From positions 1,798,001-1,862,000 of the forward strand of contig LUGG01000007.1 of NCBI GenBank assembly GCA_001683735.1: a DNA stretch of 64,000 nucleotides, given 5' to 3'. The notes beneath the pieces are model-generated. The model had not been told where the DNA came from, did not search any database, and saw only the letters and a program-made list of their open reading frames with translations. The DNA comes from Grifola frondosa (Eukaryota; Basidiomycota; Agaricomycetes; Polyporales; Grifolaceae). Below are positions 1-11,285 of this stretch, in pieces (within the stretch, counting starts at the first letter, position 1; each line of letters begins with the position of its first letter). The translations under genes were made by a program, and so were the position numbers.

Positions 1-268
1 CGGCTACATGCAGGTAACCACGAACGAAACAGTCCCAAATCACTTACTCTGCGTCGCTCTGTGACTTCCGAGACTTCTAAGGTTTCATTGCATTGAGTTC
101 ATTTTGGATTGAACCTTGCATGGTGGGTTTTCGCCGTATGGAGTCCGCATGGTGGCAGCTCTGCCTTCGCGCATTGCGCAGTCCTCCGGATATACTTAAA
201 GCTGTGACCTTTGTACATGCTGCGTACCATATCGTTTCGATCTGTGCAGCGTCGTACTCGTCTTGAAG

Positions 269-2634
269 ATGTCTCTTGATTGCAAATACTCTGGCAGCTC
301 TCGCAAACTGATTTTCGCGATCGATGTTGGGACAACCTATAGTGGAGTTTCCTACTGTATCCTCGACCCAGGGAACATACCTAAAATTTCAAGTGTCATG
401 CGGTATGTGGCTAAATATATTTTATAATCAATCTGCTGCCGCTCAAAGAACTGCCTCAGGTACCCTGGACAAGAAGACGAAGGTGGCCTTAGGTCCACTA
501 AAATCCCTACCGCGATATTCTATTCTCAAGACGGAAAAGTCTGTGCCGTTGGGGCGGAAGCTAGGGCTAATTCTATGGTGGAGGAAGCGATAGATAATGA
601 TTATATATTCGTTCAGTGGTGAGTTGGTCTCTATCAGCACGGTTGCGCTATTCTAATATGAGTGATAATTGTTCATTAGGTTCAAACTGCACTTTCATCC
701 GAACGGCAAAGAGCTGAATGATGCGATTCCGGCAAACCCACCGTCAAGCCCTTAATCAATATATGGGCCGATTTTCTCGCGTACATATATAACTGTGCCA
801 AGCAATATGTAAAGGAGACTGAACCGGCCGGCAGAGATATTCTAGAGTCTGGAAGTGAGATCGAGTTTGTCCTTACCCATCCTAATGATTGGCAGGGAGT
901 GCAGCAAAGAGAGTTACGGCGAGCAGCAGTCATTGCCGGCCTTATCCCAGGTACTGAGAAGGATCAGTCTCGTATCTCCTTCTTGACCGAGGGAGAGGCT
1001 ACCTTTCACTTCCATGTAATGAACAAGAAACTCTCTGACATTTTCAAGGTGGCGTTCCTTTTCGATTGGATATATCTTGTACTAACCCATTCACAGTGCG
1101 GAGAGGCAGTGATCGTTGTCGATGCCGGCGGTGGAACTGTCGACATTAGCACGTATAAAATCACCAATTCCTCGCCCCTGGTGAGGGCGCAAGAATGTGC
1201 TGTTACAAAATGTGCGTATTCAGCTTGCTGGGAGATACAGTGTGGTAATTAAGAAAATAGGTCTTCTGCAAGGATCTACATTCGTGAATAGCCGTGCCGA
1301 GACGTATTTGAGAGGTCATTAAACTGGTGATGTCCTTCGTCTCCCTAACCAATGTTGTTTTAGAGAAACTGCGGCATTCACCATACGGAAGTAACGAAGA
1401 TATTCTGGAGATGCTCAAAGACTTCGAGAAGTCTGCGAAGCCGTCATTCAAAGGCGGTTCACGAAACACTATGATTAAGTTCGGCAGTCCCAAGGCTCCT
1501 GACGATATAGAACGTGGCGTTAGTCGCGGACGACTATCGCTTTCCTCGTGAGGACACTGATTCCTACGTGACCTGACTCATTCTGAATAACAAATAGGAA
1601 GGAGATGATTGCCTTGTTTGACCCTTCCATCCGTGCCATTGAGGAGGCTATCACGGAACAACGTCAGAGCGCAACAGGGTCCATCAAAGTAAGCAATATC
1701 AGAATCACTCTGACCACTTCTCATACGAACTATCCCAGACTATCCTGCTCTCGGGCGGTTTCTCCGCTAGTCCGTTCTTACGCGCGAGACTGCAGACCTA
1801 CGCAGAGTCTGCTGGCGTTTCGTTATATTATCCAGATACGGAAGGCCAGTCGCCGTATGTATCTTTCATCCCAATGATGGCTGTCTTTACTCAGTCTTTG
1901 GCTGCAGTGCGAAGGCAGTAGCAGAGGGTGCTTTAGCGTTTTACATTGATCACTGTGTGTTCGCTCGCATGGCAAAGAGAACTTACGGCATCCAGGGTAG
2001 CACCATGTTCTGGCCATTCAATCCTGAACATCTCCAGCGTGTTGACCAAGTATTCCTCGACTGTGAAGGGGATCTATGCCTTCCCCGACATTTCGCTCCA
2101 GTGCTAAAAAAGGTAAGCATCCCAACCAATGCTTTCCTAACCTATCTGATGGTGCGGCGAAATAAGGGCACGTTGGTTACAGCCGATGAGGAATTTGTGT
2201 GCTCGTTTTTGCGGAACACTCCTGAACCTATTGACAATATTCAAACGTCGATTGTCTGTTATAAAGGCGATAAATCGGACCCCCATTGGACCGACGTAGA
2301 ACCTGGTGCGTATTCGCCGCTGTAAGCACTCGAGAAAGTCTGATAAATGTGACAGAGATGTTTTTGACCTATGCACCGTTCAAGCCGATGTATCCCAGGT
2401 GCCAAAGAAGAAGTGTGACGGCCCAAGACGTTCATATTATTCGCAACCTTTCAAGGTCGTTGTATGTTTTGGTCTCGCGGAGTTCAAGGCACAGCTCAGC
2501 TGGCTTGAGGATGTATGTTTTCAGCAAAACATTTTCATATTATCCATCTCACAGAGTCGCCAACCTCTACAGGGACAGGAGAAGAGGTAGGTCAAGTTGT
2601 GTTTTGGCCTCAGTTAGGTGCTCATAGCCTTTGA
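269..2634 (+). CDS. HSP70-like ATPase (HSP70-12A-type), one frameshift
   Basis: This is a cytosolic actin-fold ATPase of the HSP70 superfamily, in the divergent HSP70-12A-like group that is expanded in mushrooms. The N-terminal phosphate-1 motif FAIDVGTTYSGVSY follows the start ATG at 269. The phosphate-2 loop VVDAGGGTVDIS is encoded near 1120-1150, and the adenosine motif LLSGGFSASPFL near 1750-1780. Eight or more 45-70 nt introns with clean GT-AG borders join into one frame, and the last exon ends at the stop at 2632-2634. One break is visible: between about 720 and 750 the frame shifts by one base (one base appears missing), upstream of a conserved segment around 755-790. The substrate is unknown; this family lacks a canonical substrate-binding domain. 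The gene is either recently broken or affected by a one-base sequencing error. Confidence 0.8.
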
Positions 2635-2984
2635 AGGGGTCCCGCAAGCATGATTTATGAGAACTGATTGACATCTACTAATATCACGGCTATAGCTACT
2701 GCGTATTTGTGTTTGTGGTAGGATAGTGTAGCGAGTCGGGATGCGCATGCAGCACAGTGTAAACAATTGAAACGTGTTATCCTCCGAGAACCCGAGCTAC
2801 GAGATGAAATTTGACGTGTACGAACATACGAGGTACTCCGGGACAACGCTAGTCTTGATCCCTGCGGAGAGTTTACCCCGACCTGCGTACTTCGGATATT
2901 GCCGGGTCATGTGCCATTTCCCAACCTGTATACACGTCAACAAAGTCAAATAACACGTCGCTAGCTGCTACCAATTTTGTACTC

Positions 2985-3325
2985 CTGGGGGGCAGGAACT
3001 TGCCCGCAGAGTCTTGAGTCAACACTTTCGCTATGACCTGCATGATTATCAGTTGGAGGGTATCTGTCAAGTTCTCGACGGAATGGTTTTATCAGCAATT
3101 ATAGCTACTGGTTCAGGCAAATCGGGTTATTTCTCAATATATTTGCTCCTTCATGCCCTCTCCCAAAACTGACTCTGCTAAGCCGAAACGTGAAGTTCGC
3201 AAAAAACCCTGCCATGATTGTTATACATCCAACTATAGGTCTTGAAGAAGAACTGTATTCAATGGCAAAATCCGAGCTAATCATTACTTTAGGAGGCAGC
3301 TTTCACGAAAGTCAGGCTGGGTAAG
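2985..3325 (+). pseudogene. Relic of a RecQ/DEAD-type helicase N-terminal domain
   Basis: A short plus-strand reading encodes LHDYQLEGICQVLDG followed by a Walker A motif ATGSGKS (about 3105-3125). After a stop and a frame change comes a segment NPAMIVIHPTIGLEEEL that matches the conserved motif Ia region of RecQ-like helicases. In fungi such sequences often come from large repetitive families of helicase-like genes. Only about 110 codons remain. There is no DEAH box, no helicase C-terminal domain, and there are in-frame stops (for example near 3170 and 3322). I read it as a degraded fragment with no function. Confidence 0.6.
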
Positions 3326-3840
3326 GGAGTTGAGACTTCGGCTTCTACCAGTATGCCTGCATATGTTCTATCCGTCTGGCTTTCGTCTTGCATTGGATGT
3401 AATTCTCGTATACTGGGCGACCGGGGCCTTATCATTGTGACTAAGTACGCATGAGTAATGGAGAAATATGATTGGTCGGGTAACTACTAAGCGCCGAAAT
3501 CGATAGCAATGGCCTCGGGTCCTACTAAACCGACGCGTAGATAATACAAGATTGATCGACTATCATCAATCGTCCTATTATGGTCAGCAACGGAGACTAG
3601 GACAACGCTGGCGGTATCGAATTATGGATAGAGGAAGATGAATATGAACGCTATGCGGTTAAAGGGTACCGTGATGTAATTTCAGCGGCTACTAATTCGT
3701 TATGATCAATACGCAATAGCAATATAACCGCTTGGACTAAGCGGAGACAATTTTTGTGGGGTGTACGGAGGCTCTGAGCATGAAACTAAAAACAAAACTG
3801 GTTTTAATGGATAGAGCTATATATATGTTACAAAATAAAT
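3326..3840. other. Gene-free interval before tRNA-Glu
   Basis: All frames are short and full of stops, and no conserved motif or repeat was recognised here. Confidence 0.5.
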
Positions 3841-3930
3841 TCCGACACGGGGAATCGAACCCCGGGCTATCGCGTTCAGACATGAGCTTTGCTGAGAGGC
3901 GATAATGTTAGCCACTACACCATATCGGAT
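3841..3930 (-). tRNA. tRNA-Glu (CUC) with an 18 nt intron
   Basis: Read on the minus strand, the acceptor stem TCCGATA pairs with TGTCGGA and the discriminator base is A. The T arm is CGGGG-TTCGATT-CCCCG. The anticodon stem ATCGC/GCGAT encloses the loop CTCTCA-C, giving anticodon CTC for glutamate. An 18 nt intron sits between loop positions 37 and 38, the canonical nuclear tRNA intron site. Length without the intron is 72 nt. No CCA is encoded, as expected for a eukaryote. Confidence 0.93.
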
Positions 3931-4124
3931 AACATTCAATGTCATCTTTTAAATAGAACAACCAATTGAAGCTTACGCGCCAAATTTTGGCAAATCGAAT
4001 GATGGGCTGAGAACAGACTGCAGACCATTCCTGAGGACGATGAACTCCGACCAAGATAAGATGCAGCTGGCGGTTTGTGCACGACATCTACCGTGTACTC
4101 GCGCCGTTCTCGTTCCTTCTGATC

Positions 4125-5707
4125 TCACGTGTACGGCAATTTGGGACTAATAGTCCCATCGAAGATTTTATACCGCACGGAGTCGAAAAAACTCTCCACG
4201 TCCTCCGCCACACGGCCCATCGCGCCACGCCGCCAGGCAGCAAATTCGATAACGAGATGTGTGAAGGGCAAGCGCGTGCAGGCCCGGTGTTGCGCCTGAA
4301 ACTTAAGATCATAGGAACCCACCGACAGACTGATATCCGGAGACGTGCGGATCCAGACGACGCGCAGCGTCCTGAGTTTCGGGAAACACTGCATCGACTG
4401 TGTCGGGGAGCCGGTGCTGCCATTGTAGAGAAACGAGTCGCGCAGGGTGCGGTCGAACACCAGGATGGCTTCTAGATTGGGGTAAGGCGACTCCGGGGTC
4501 GGGAGGGGGTAGAATAGTAGGGTGCCTGCATCGCATTCTCCAATCCACACTTCGCGAATGTGCTGCCAGGGCAGACCGAGTCCGGGGCGACTCATTTCTT
4601 TGTCTCTGCTCCCGCGCGGGAGAATGTACCGTAAATGAGACAGCGGTCCCACAGCATCGAGAATGAGATCGTCCTTACACAGCCAGTCGGTGTGCTCAGA
4701 TCGGCACGGGTAGTCATAACGTAGGCACCCAGCTTGATAGCAATGGGGGCGCCCGTGATGTCTGTGAGCGAGTCGAATTGTTCTGACGGGTCCTTGTGAA
4801 CGGCAGTGGACTGGACAAGGACGTCGCCTCTGAGGGTTAGATTTTTGGGGAATGAGGATATGTCCGAGGTTTTGTACCGTAGAATGTGATTCTGCGGAGG
4901 TGATGCAAAGCTACTGCTCGGCCGTAGATAGCATTAGGCATGCAGGAGTGTCCACGTAGAGCCAGATCTTGGAGATTTGGAATTCGCGACAGCAACGATA
5001 GTATGGCTAAGAAGACGTCTGGGCTCGGTCCAAGCACATGGGACAGGGAAAGACGTGTAAGGAAAGAGAGATTATTCCCGGGAAGCCATGGAACGGAATG
5101 CAGAGACAACTGCTTGAGTTATCTCGGAACAGAATCGCGCTTCCGAATTTGAGGGATAAAATGACGGTCTGTGAGAGACTGATTGTGACTGACTTAAGGT
5201 TGGGGACACGCAAAGTAGCATATAGCATACGGGAACTTGGATGCGAACCAGGGCAGCTCACGGATACGATGGGAATGATCGAGGAGCAAGCGATGGGTCG
5301 TGGGTGCCAGCACCAGATTGCTGGCACTGAACTTCAAGGCCAGATCTCTCGAGCGCTCGAAACAAGTCAGCACGCCGCTGCTGCCATCGTGGACGCTATA
5401 CAACAGAGAGGGAGTCTCCAATGCCACAGCACGCCATCGATGGCAGACGTGTCAGAGCAATGAGCTCAGAAGTACCGAAGCAAGACGTGTCCCAAATCGT
5501 CGTGCTACGATCTGCGGCACGGTTTGGAACGTAGCCAAAAGCCATGCTCAGGATCTCTGGTGGAAGATTGTGGGATGGCCGACGGGCATTGCGAATGCAC
5601 TTTATGATCGATTGTGTGGAGGGTAGGGTATAGTCAAGATCGAGCAGCTGGTGCAGCAATATTCTGTCAGCTGGCTTTCGCAGTCCTATGGAGACGTTAA
5701 ATGACAA
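4125..5707 (-). pseudogene. Decayed F-box/leucine-rich-repeat-type gene
   Basis: The N-terminal part (about 5707-5460) contains the mushroom F-box signature NLPPEIL followed by SMAFGYV. It is followed by HRWRAVALETPSLL in a different frame, which matches the conserved WR..AL.TPSLW element after the F-box. Leucine-rich segments resembling degenerate LRRs follow (about 5330-4840), and a C-terminal part lies at 4652-4125. Intact members act as substrate adaptors of SCF ubiquitin ligases and belong to a very large agaricomycete family. Here the frame changes at least five times (near 5450, 5215, 5110, 4850 and 4670), far more than in neighbouring genes. I call it a pseudogene, although part of the damage could be consensus error. 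Confidence 0.65.
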
Positions 5708-6257
5708 ACATATTCCGTACTTTTTGAGCCCTTTCTGTCAGAACACGCTCCGTTCCATACTGAGCGGCGAGATACCTACCTCATCAGGGTATAGCGATCA
5801 TTCTGGCACCTTACCAAATTTCGGAAGAGCGCGCTCGCAGGGTCGCCTATCGTAAATCCCTAGAGGCATGCATATCCTGACTCCATCGCGACTTTATGAC
5901 AGCGGACTCGTGCTGCACGCTGGCCGCATTCGTCGTCGTGACGGATTGCAGCGTAACATAAGGGCGCCTAAGAAACTTGAACTTGATCATGAGCGCTTCT
6001 CAGAGGACCCACGAATCTATAGATTTCATCTCAGATTTTGTGGAGGAAAGTGAGATCACGTGATCGCGAAATGGCAACATTTCGAAGACGCGTTGCGTGT
6101 TCGACGCCATATCGCATCATGAACGGTGTCGCCTGAACTTGCCCCGTATTGGGTTTTTACAGATTTTCTTAAAGTCATCGATGAGCTCGTTGCCAGTGCA
6201 GCTCGCTTCGCCCACTTCGAAGTTCGCTTGCATCTCACGGCCACGACAGTGATAGCC

Positions 6258-8052
6258 ATGACGGCCCAAAGCATTTCTCCTTCTTCCTCCTCGGTGAAGG
6301 CCACTTCAGAAATCTATGAAGAAGCTTTGGTATTGCTCGAACAGTATGATCCCGAACTGATCAAGAAGACTTGGAGAAGGGTTGATATCCACATTTTGCC
6401 CATCGCTGTGCTTCTATATCTTGCGTCATACATCGACCGGTGCGCCTTTTGATTTTTGTCAACCCTGAGTGAATTCAACTAATGCTTAATGCACAGCGCA
6501 AATGTGGGAAACGCTAAGGTTCTTGGCATGGCCACGTCTCTGCATCTTACACCCAACCAGTATAACTGGGTCCTCTCCATCTTTTTTCTCGGATATGTCG
6601 TTTTCGAGACTCCTTCCAACATTCTGCTCAGGCGTCTGAGTCCGAGATGGTATATACCTACGTTAACGGTACGTTATTTAATTTCACACGCCTTTTATGA
6701 CAGAAACAGTTAAAGCTTGTGACAGGTTCTATGGGGGTTGACATGCGCGTTATTCGCGGTTGTCCAAAATGCAGCTGGCCTGATAGCCATTCGTTTCTTC
6801 CTCGGTGTTGCCGAAGCAGGTTTTCTGCCTGGCATTGTTTATTGGAGTAAGCACCTCATTCGATTTCTCTGTGGTTTACGCCGCTGAATATGCCTACAGT
6901 GAGTTGCTGGTACCCGCGTACTGTGTTGGGCAGAAAATTCGCTATTCTTTATTCGACAGTATCTCTGACGGGCGCGTTTGGTGGTCTCCTCGCGACTGCA
7001 ATCCATGCATTAGATGGCACGTACGGTATTGAGGGTTGGCGGTGCGCCGTGTTTATTGTTGCTCTTGTCTTATGCTGATGTTCCTACCTCTAGCTGGATC
7101 TATATCGTAGAAGGTTGCATCACCGGTGGCTTCGGTCTCGTCTCCTTCATATTTATGTCTGCCTACCCCTCGGAGGCAAAATTCCTTAACGCCACCGAAA
7201 AGCACATCGTCCAACTCGCCAATGAGGCCGACCGCGCGCAGCATGACAGTGAATCTTTCAACGGGAAACAGATCCGCTCTGCGTTCACAGACTGGCGCAC
7301 CTACCTATGGGGCCTAATATACATCAGCATCTATATTCCCGTGTATAGTGTCATATTGTCACTTCCGACTGTCGTCGTTGGCCTCGGGTACGTCGGGACG
7401 CGCGCGACGCTGATGGCATGCCCACCCTATGGTCTCGGATTTTTCATTGTCCTGATCGCGGGATGGACATCTGACCGCTATGGAAGGCTGTTCTACCATT
7501 ACGTAGGGGCAATCGTCGTCGTGATGGTCGCATTGATTGTCCTTATGGCGGTCGAGAACCTTGTTGTCCGCTACGTCATGTTCTTCCTGGTCATGTTCAT
7601 GTACGTCCTTCCCTTTCGTCTTGGAGAAATTCTGATGCGACGCCCTGTAGGTTCATTCCCGTTTCAATCTGCTGGACATGGCTCTCGAGCAACGTAGCTG
7701 GGTCGAACAAGCGCGCAGCGGCTACCGGACTCGTGTTCTCGCTCGGGAACATTGGCGGAACAGTGTCTGGACAGATCTACCGCGCGGAATGGGCGCCGCG
7801 CTACGTTCAAGGACACGCTATCAACATCGCCTGCTATGCCGTTGCTCTTGTTTCCGGATTCGCTCTGTGGTATAGCTACAGGCGCGACAACGAGCGCCGG
7901 GATCGCGAAGCAAACGAAAAGGTGGCCGCTGGCACTCTCGTTGGTGCAGACCTCGGAGATCTGGGCGATAGGTGCGTTCATGCGTTTTTCGACAGCAACA
8001 CATCTTCTGATTCGCTGTTGCTAGGCACCCGAGCTTCAGATATTATTTGTGA
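6258..8052 (+). CDS. MFS transporter, allantoate permease (Dal5)-like
   Basis: This is a plasma-membrane transporter of the major facilitator superfamily, anion:cation symporter group (Dal5/Tna1-like, importing small organic anions or vitamins). The start at 6258 gives a short Ser-rich cytosolic tail, then RVDIHILPIAVLLYLASYIDR, the typical entry into helix 1. The motif SNVGNAKVLGMA-like segment, the motif LLRRLSPRWYIP after helix 2, and GWTSDRYGR (motif A-like loop between helices) near 7460 are all present, with hydrophobic segments throughout. Six introns join in frame: near 6440-6495, 6670-6725, 6845-6900, 7048-7093, 7600-7650 and 7973-8025. The last exon ends in the family-typical short tail. 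The gene appears intact. It is the left-most member of the polyketide neighbourhood, where it could move a precursor or product; the substrate is not predictable. Confidence 0.87.
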
Positions 8053-8512
8053 TATTTATTTCTCTTCGAGGTTATGGACTGATTGAGACCCTCACGTTAG
8101 AAACGACTGCCTTAGTTGTTCACGATGTCACGACAATTTCAATGTAGAGTGGAATAGACATACACTACTGTGATCCGACCGTCATTAAATACTGTATTTC
8201 ATGGGCTTGTGATAGAATTGAAGAGGATTCGGCCCTTCATTGGCCTGTCTTGATGCTCCCCATATAACATTAGGCATCGAGCCAGATGATGCGAGTACGC
8301 AGTCGCTGGGCAAATACTGATTCAGATGTAAAGTCAGTTCATACAAGAAGCGTACATACTGTATTCCTTGAACTCCTGTTAAATATGCGCCCACCAACGT
8401 TATCGATGTCTACTACAACGGCGTACGTAGGTCCGAGGTTGCGAGTATCGTCCTCGATTACGACAGTACAAAAAAAGGTCCACATTTAATGCAATAACAC
8501 ACCGATAAAAGA

Positions 8513-8606
8513 TGAGTCGGCCCAGGTTCGAACTGAGGACCTTCTGTGGACTATTGCCTTTGAGGCAATGTTAGACAGATGCGATAACCAACTACGCCAC
8601 CGACCC
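8513..8606 (-). tRNA. tRNA-Val (AAC) with a 20 nt intron
   Basis: On the minus strand the acceptor stem GGGTCGG pairs with CCGACTC and the discriminator is A. The anticodon stem TCTGT/ACAGA encloses loop CTAACA-C, giving anticodon AAC for valine. A 20 nt intron lies after position 37. The T loop is TTCGAAC. Length without the intron is 74 nt. Confidence 0.92.
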
Positions 8607-8802
8607 ATAAAACGTACTATCAATTACAAACTGAAATTTCGCTTGGTTGCCTTCATCGAAACTTTGGTATCACTATTAGTCTACACGGAACTCATTTGCA
8701 TGCAGTACACCAGTTATATGAGAAGGTTCAGTTTGCTCAACAATGCTAGCATACATGACTAACTCGAGATCGGGGTGATGGCAATATCTGCGCTAGACAC
8801 TT

Positions 8803-10482
8803 TCAAATGTTTTGGCCGAAGGTCGAAGCAAGTCCTTCTATGGCCATACAGAAAAAAACTTTCAGCATTGCCAGTACGACCACGGAAAAATGCCGCACCT
8901 GTGCATCCCGTAAGGGAATATCTCCAGCGGTGTACGTGTCACTGTCCCGAAATGGAGTGACGTGGACGTTCGTCGTCTCCGCTTCGCTTCGGCCGAACCC
9001 GTCGAGGAATGTCGAAGTGGTCTCGTGCACCGCCGCGTGCTTGGCCGCGAGGAACGTGCGGTTGTTCAGGCTCGTCACCATCGTGTTCGCATACCTGTGC
9101 TCGAGCCATGCATGATGCACAGACGCAGGACGGATCATGTGGGGACGTACAATTTGGCAAGGATCAGAGCACTGTGAAATTTTTTTCAGAGGTAGAGACC
9201 AGTGCGTGGGTTATGGAGAGTACTCACGGGCATTCGTGGTAAAGTTGATTCTACATATTCGTTAACTTCGGCTAGGACATCAAGATTGACTGGCCTACCG
9301 GAATCGCGGAGAAGAGTATGACATCAACGAGGGCGACACTTGCTGATGTGCCATTATCATGTTTAGATAGCATAGCAGGTAACTGGATGGCATACCAGTC
9401 AAAGTTCCCGACTCGATGACCAGTCGCACAAGGCGGTTGACGAGGTTGTCCGACTGCATCAGACCGGATTTCGTCCTCAGTAACTGCTCCAAAATAATGC
9501 GCCCAGATCAGAGATAACGAAACCAAGACACGCAGGATGCACGAACCAGGATCGTCATCGTGACGGCTATCACGATGTCCACGAGCGCGCTCCCGCCGAG
9601 CCACGTCTGCGAACGGGTGAGAAACGATGAGACAAAATAATAAACGGCACTCACTGCTATCGCAGGTGTAGTAGTTGACTGCTCCGATGCCGAGGTCAAG
9701 CGCTTCAACTGAGCAACGTTGAAGAATTAGCACATGCAGCCAATACATGAAGGTACTCTGCCTACCATGATCCCGCCCGCGAGCGCCGCAGATCCTTGTA
9801 CTAAAGCCAGCTGCGTCATTCAGGAAGGGGTCAGGGTATTTTCGATCCAAATGGCAGGTGCTATACATACCACTACGACAACTCCGGCTAGTACACGAGA
9901 CTGGCTGAGGATGAGGATGCGACGCGCATAGAATATCTGTACGACCGCGGCGACGATGCCGCACATGATCGGGACGCTCAGCCACGTAGTGTGGAACACG
10001 GTGAGCGACTCAATGTTCCCCCACCCGTACACGAACGCTTCGAATGCGGTGGTCGTGATCAGGATCGTCTGCGCCCACTCAAATACGAAGATCCCGTAGA
10101 CTGGAGAAGCCCATCAATCAACAATCGACATTAGAGACGATAATGCGGGATGCGCACCCAAAGCCTTCAATTTCCAAGAGTCGTTGGGGAAATTGATATG
10201 ATATAAATCTGATATACATCATGGTCAGTGGCTCGATATTCCGATGGGTGAACAAAGACTCTAGCACGTACAGACTTGGTTTGATAGTACACCTTGCAGA
10301 CCCCAGTTGAGGAGGAAGCCCAGCATCTATATACAGAGGCGTAAAAATAAGCACGATCTGACAATCGTCCATAGTAAGTACCTGAGGACCTGCCCTGTCG
10401 AACGCAAACTGTGTCAAAATTTGCGCATGTTGCCCTTATCGTCGTGTACTCACAGGTCAGGGATAGTTGGCCTCGATGCCAT
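8803..10482 (-). CDS. DUF6534-type multi-pass membrane protein (copy 1)
   Basis: This is a member of a large mushroom family of predicted seven-helix membrane proteins of unknown function (DUF6534 style). The start ATG at 10482 begins MASRPTIPDL. Several short introns join into one frame with the family hallmarks: LLNWGLQGVL, then Y...FPNDSWKLKALV, then FHTTWLSVPIM and a helix ending in RRI..LSQSRVLAG. Next come TWLGGSALVDIVIAV, LLRTKSGLMQSDNLVNRLVR and YANTMVTSLNNRTF. The hydrophilic cytosolic tail runs to the stop at 8803. No interruption was found. A damaged paralogue of the same architecture lies on the other side of the polyketide synthase gene at 24.5-26.2 kb in the opposite orientation. 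A receptor-like role is often guessed for such proteins but is not shown here. Confidence 0.8.
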
Positions 10483-11285
10483 GGTGGTAAGGAGCGACGG
10501 TGGGGCAGTGGGATAGTTCAACAAGGACCCTTCGGCGGTGCTGGAACGGGCCTACGTTATAAGGAATGAACACTCCGCAAAGGTCTGTTTTCAAGAATAG
10601 CCACATTGATGTCCACATGTTCTGAGAGTTTCGGCCAGCCCTGTGGGCTCATTGGCTACGAATGCACGAATCAAGCGCGAATCAAGATTCTGATGAGCGG
10701 AGTAGGCGAGATCCTCAGCGTCGGCGCTACACCATGGTCAACTCGGCTGCCAGCATGATGCATGCATATGCGCATCCCCCCAACCAGCGCCTTCCGAGTT
10801 CCTGAAAATGTCAAAGAAATCGTTGCCGTATTTATGTAGAGTTCTTCAAGTTCAGATTTCAAAGTTTGTTCATACACACGGTCGGACAAGGTGGGTCGCG
10901 CATCAAGAAGCTTTTGCATGATTGATGAGTCCGGTGGAGGGTAATTTCCGGACAGAACGGATTATTGCCGACCTCAATTCGTATGATGCGTGTGATCTTC
11001 ATCCATCCCGCTGATTTGGATGCGAGCAATGTGGCAAATCAAGAAGTAGGTAGGACATAAAACATTTAGGGAGTGTTAGATTAGCTACGAGCGTGCTAGC
11101 ATTAAGCGTCTGAACAGAAGAAAATAGCGATGTCCGAGGATTGATTACAGAGCCTTATCCAGAAGATCAGGTCAAGAAGATCAGCGGGCATGACAACCCC
11201 TACGTTGCTCTGCACAACCATGGCTCGAACCTATATGCAATCGCCAGGTTAGACCGGAGAATACGGAGAAGAAACACCGTTATAC
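10483..11285. other. Intergenic region between membrane protein and GMC genes
   Basis: No convincing gene. It contains the promoter side of the DUF6534 gene and the 3-prime flank of the GMC oxidoreductase gene. Confidence 0.5.
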
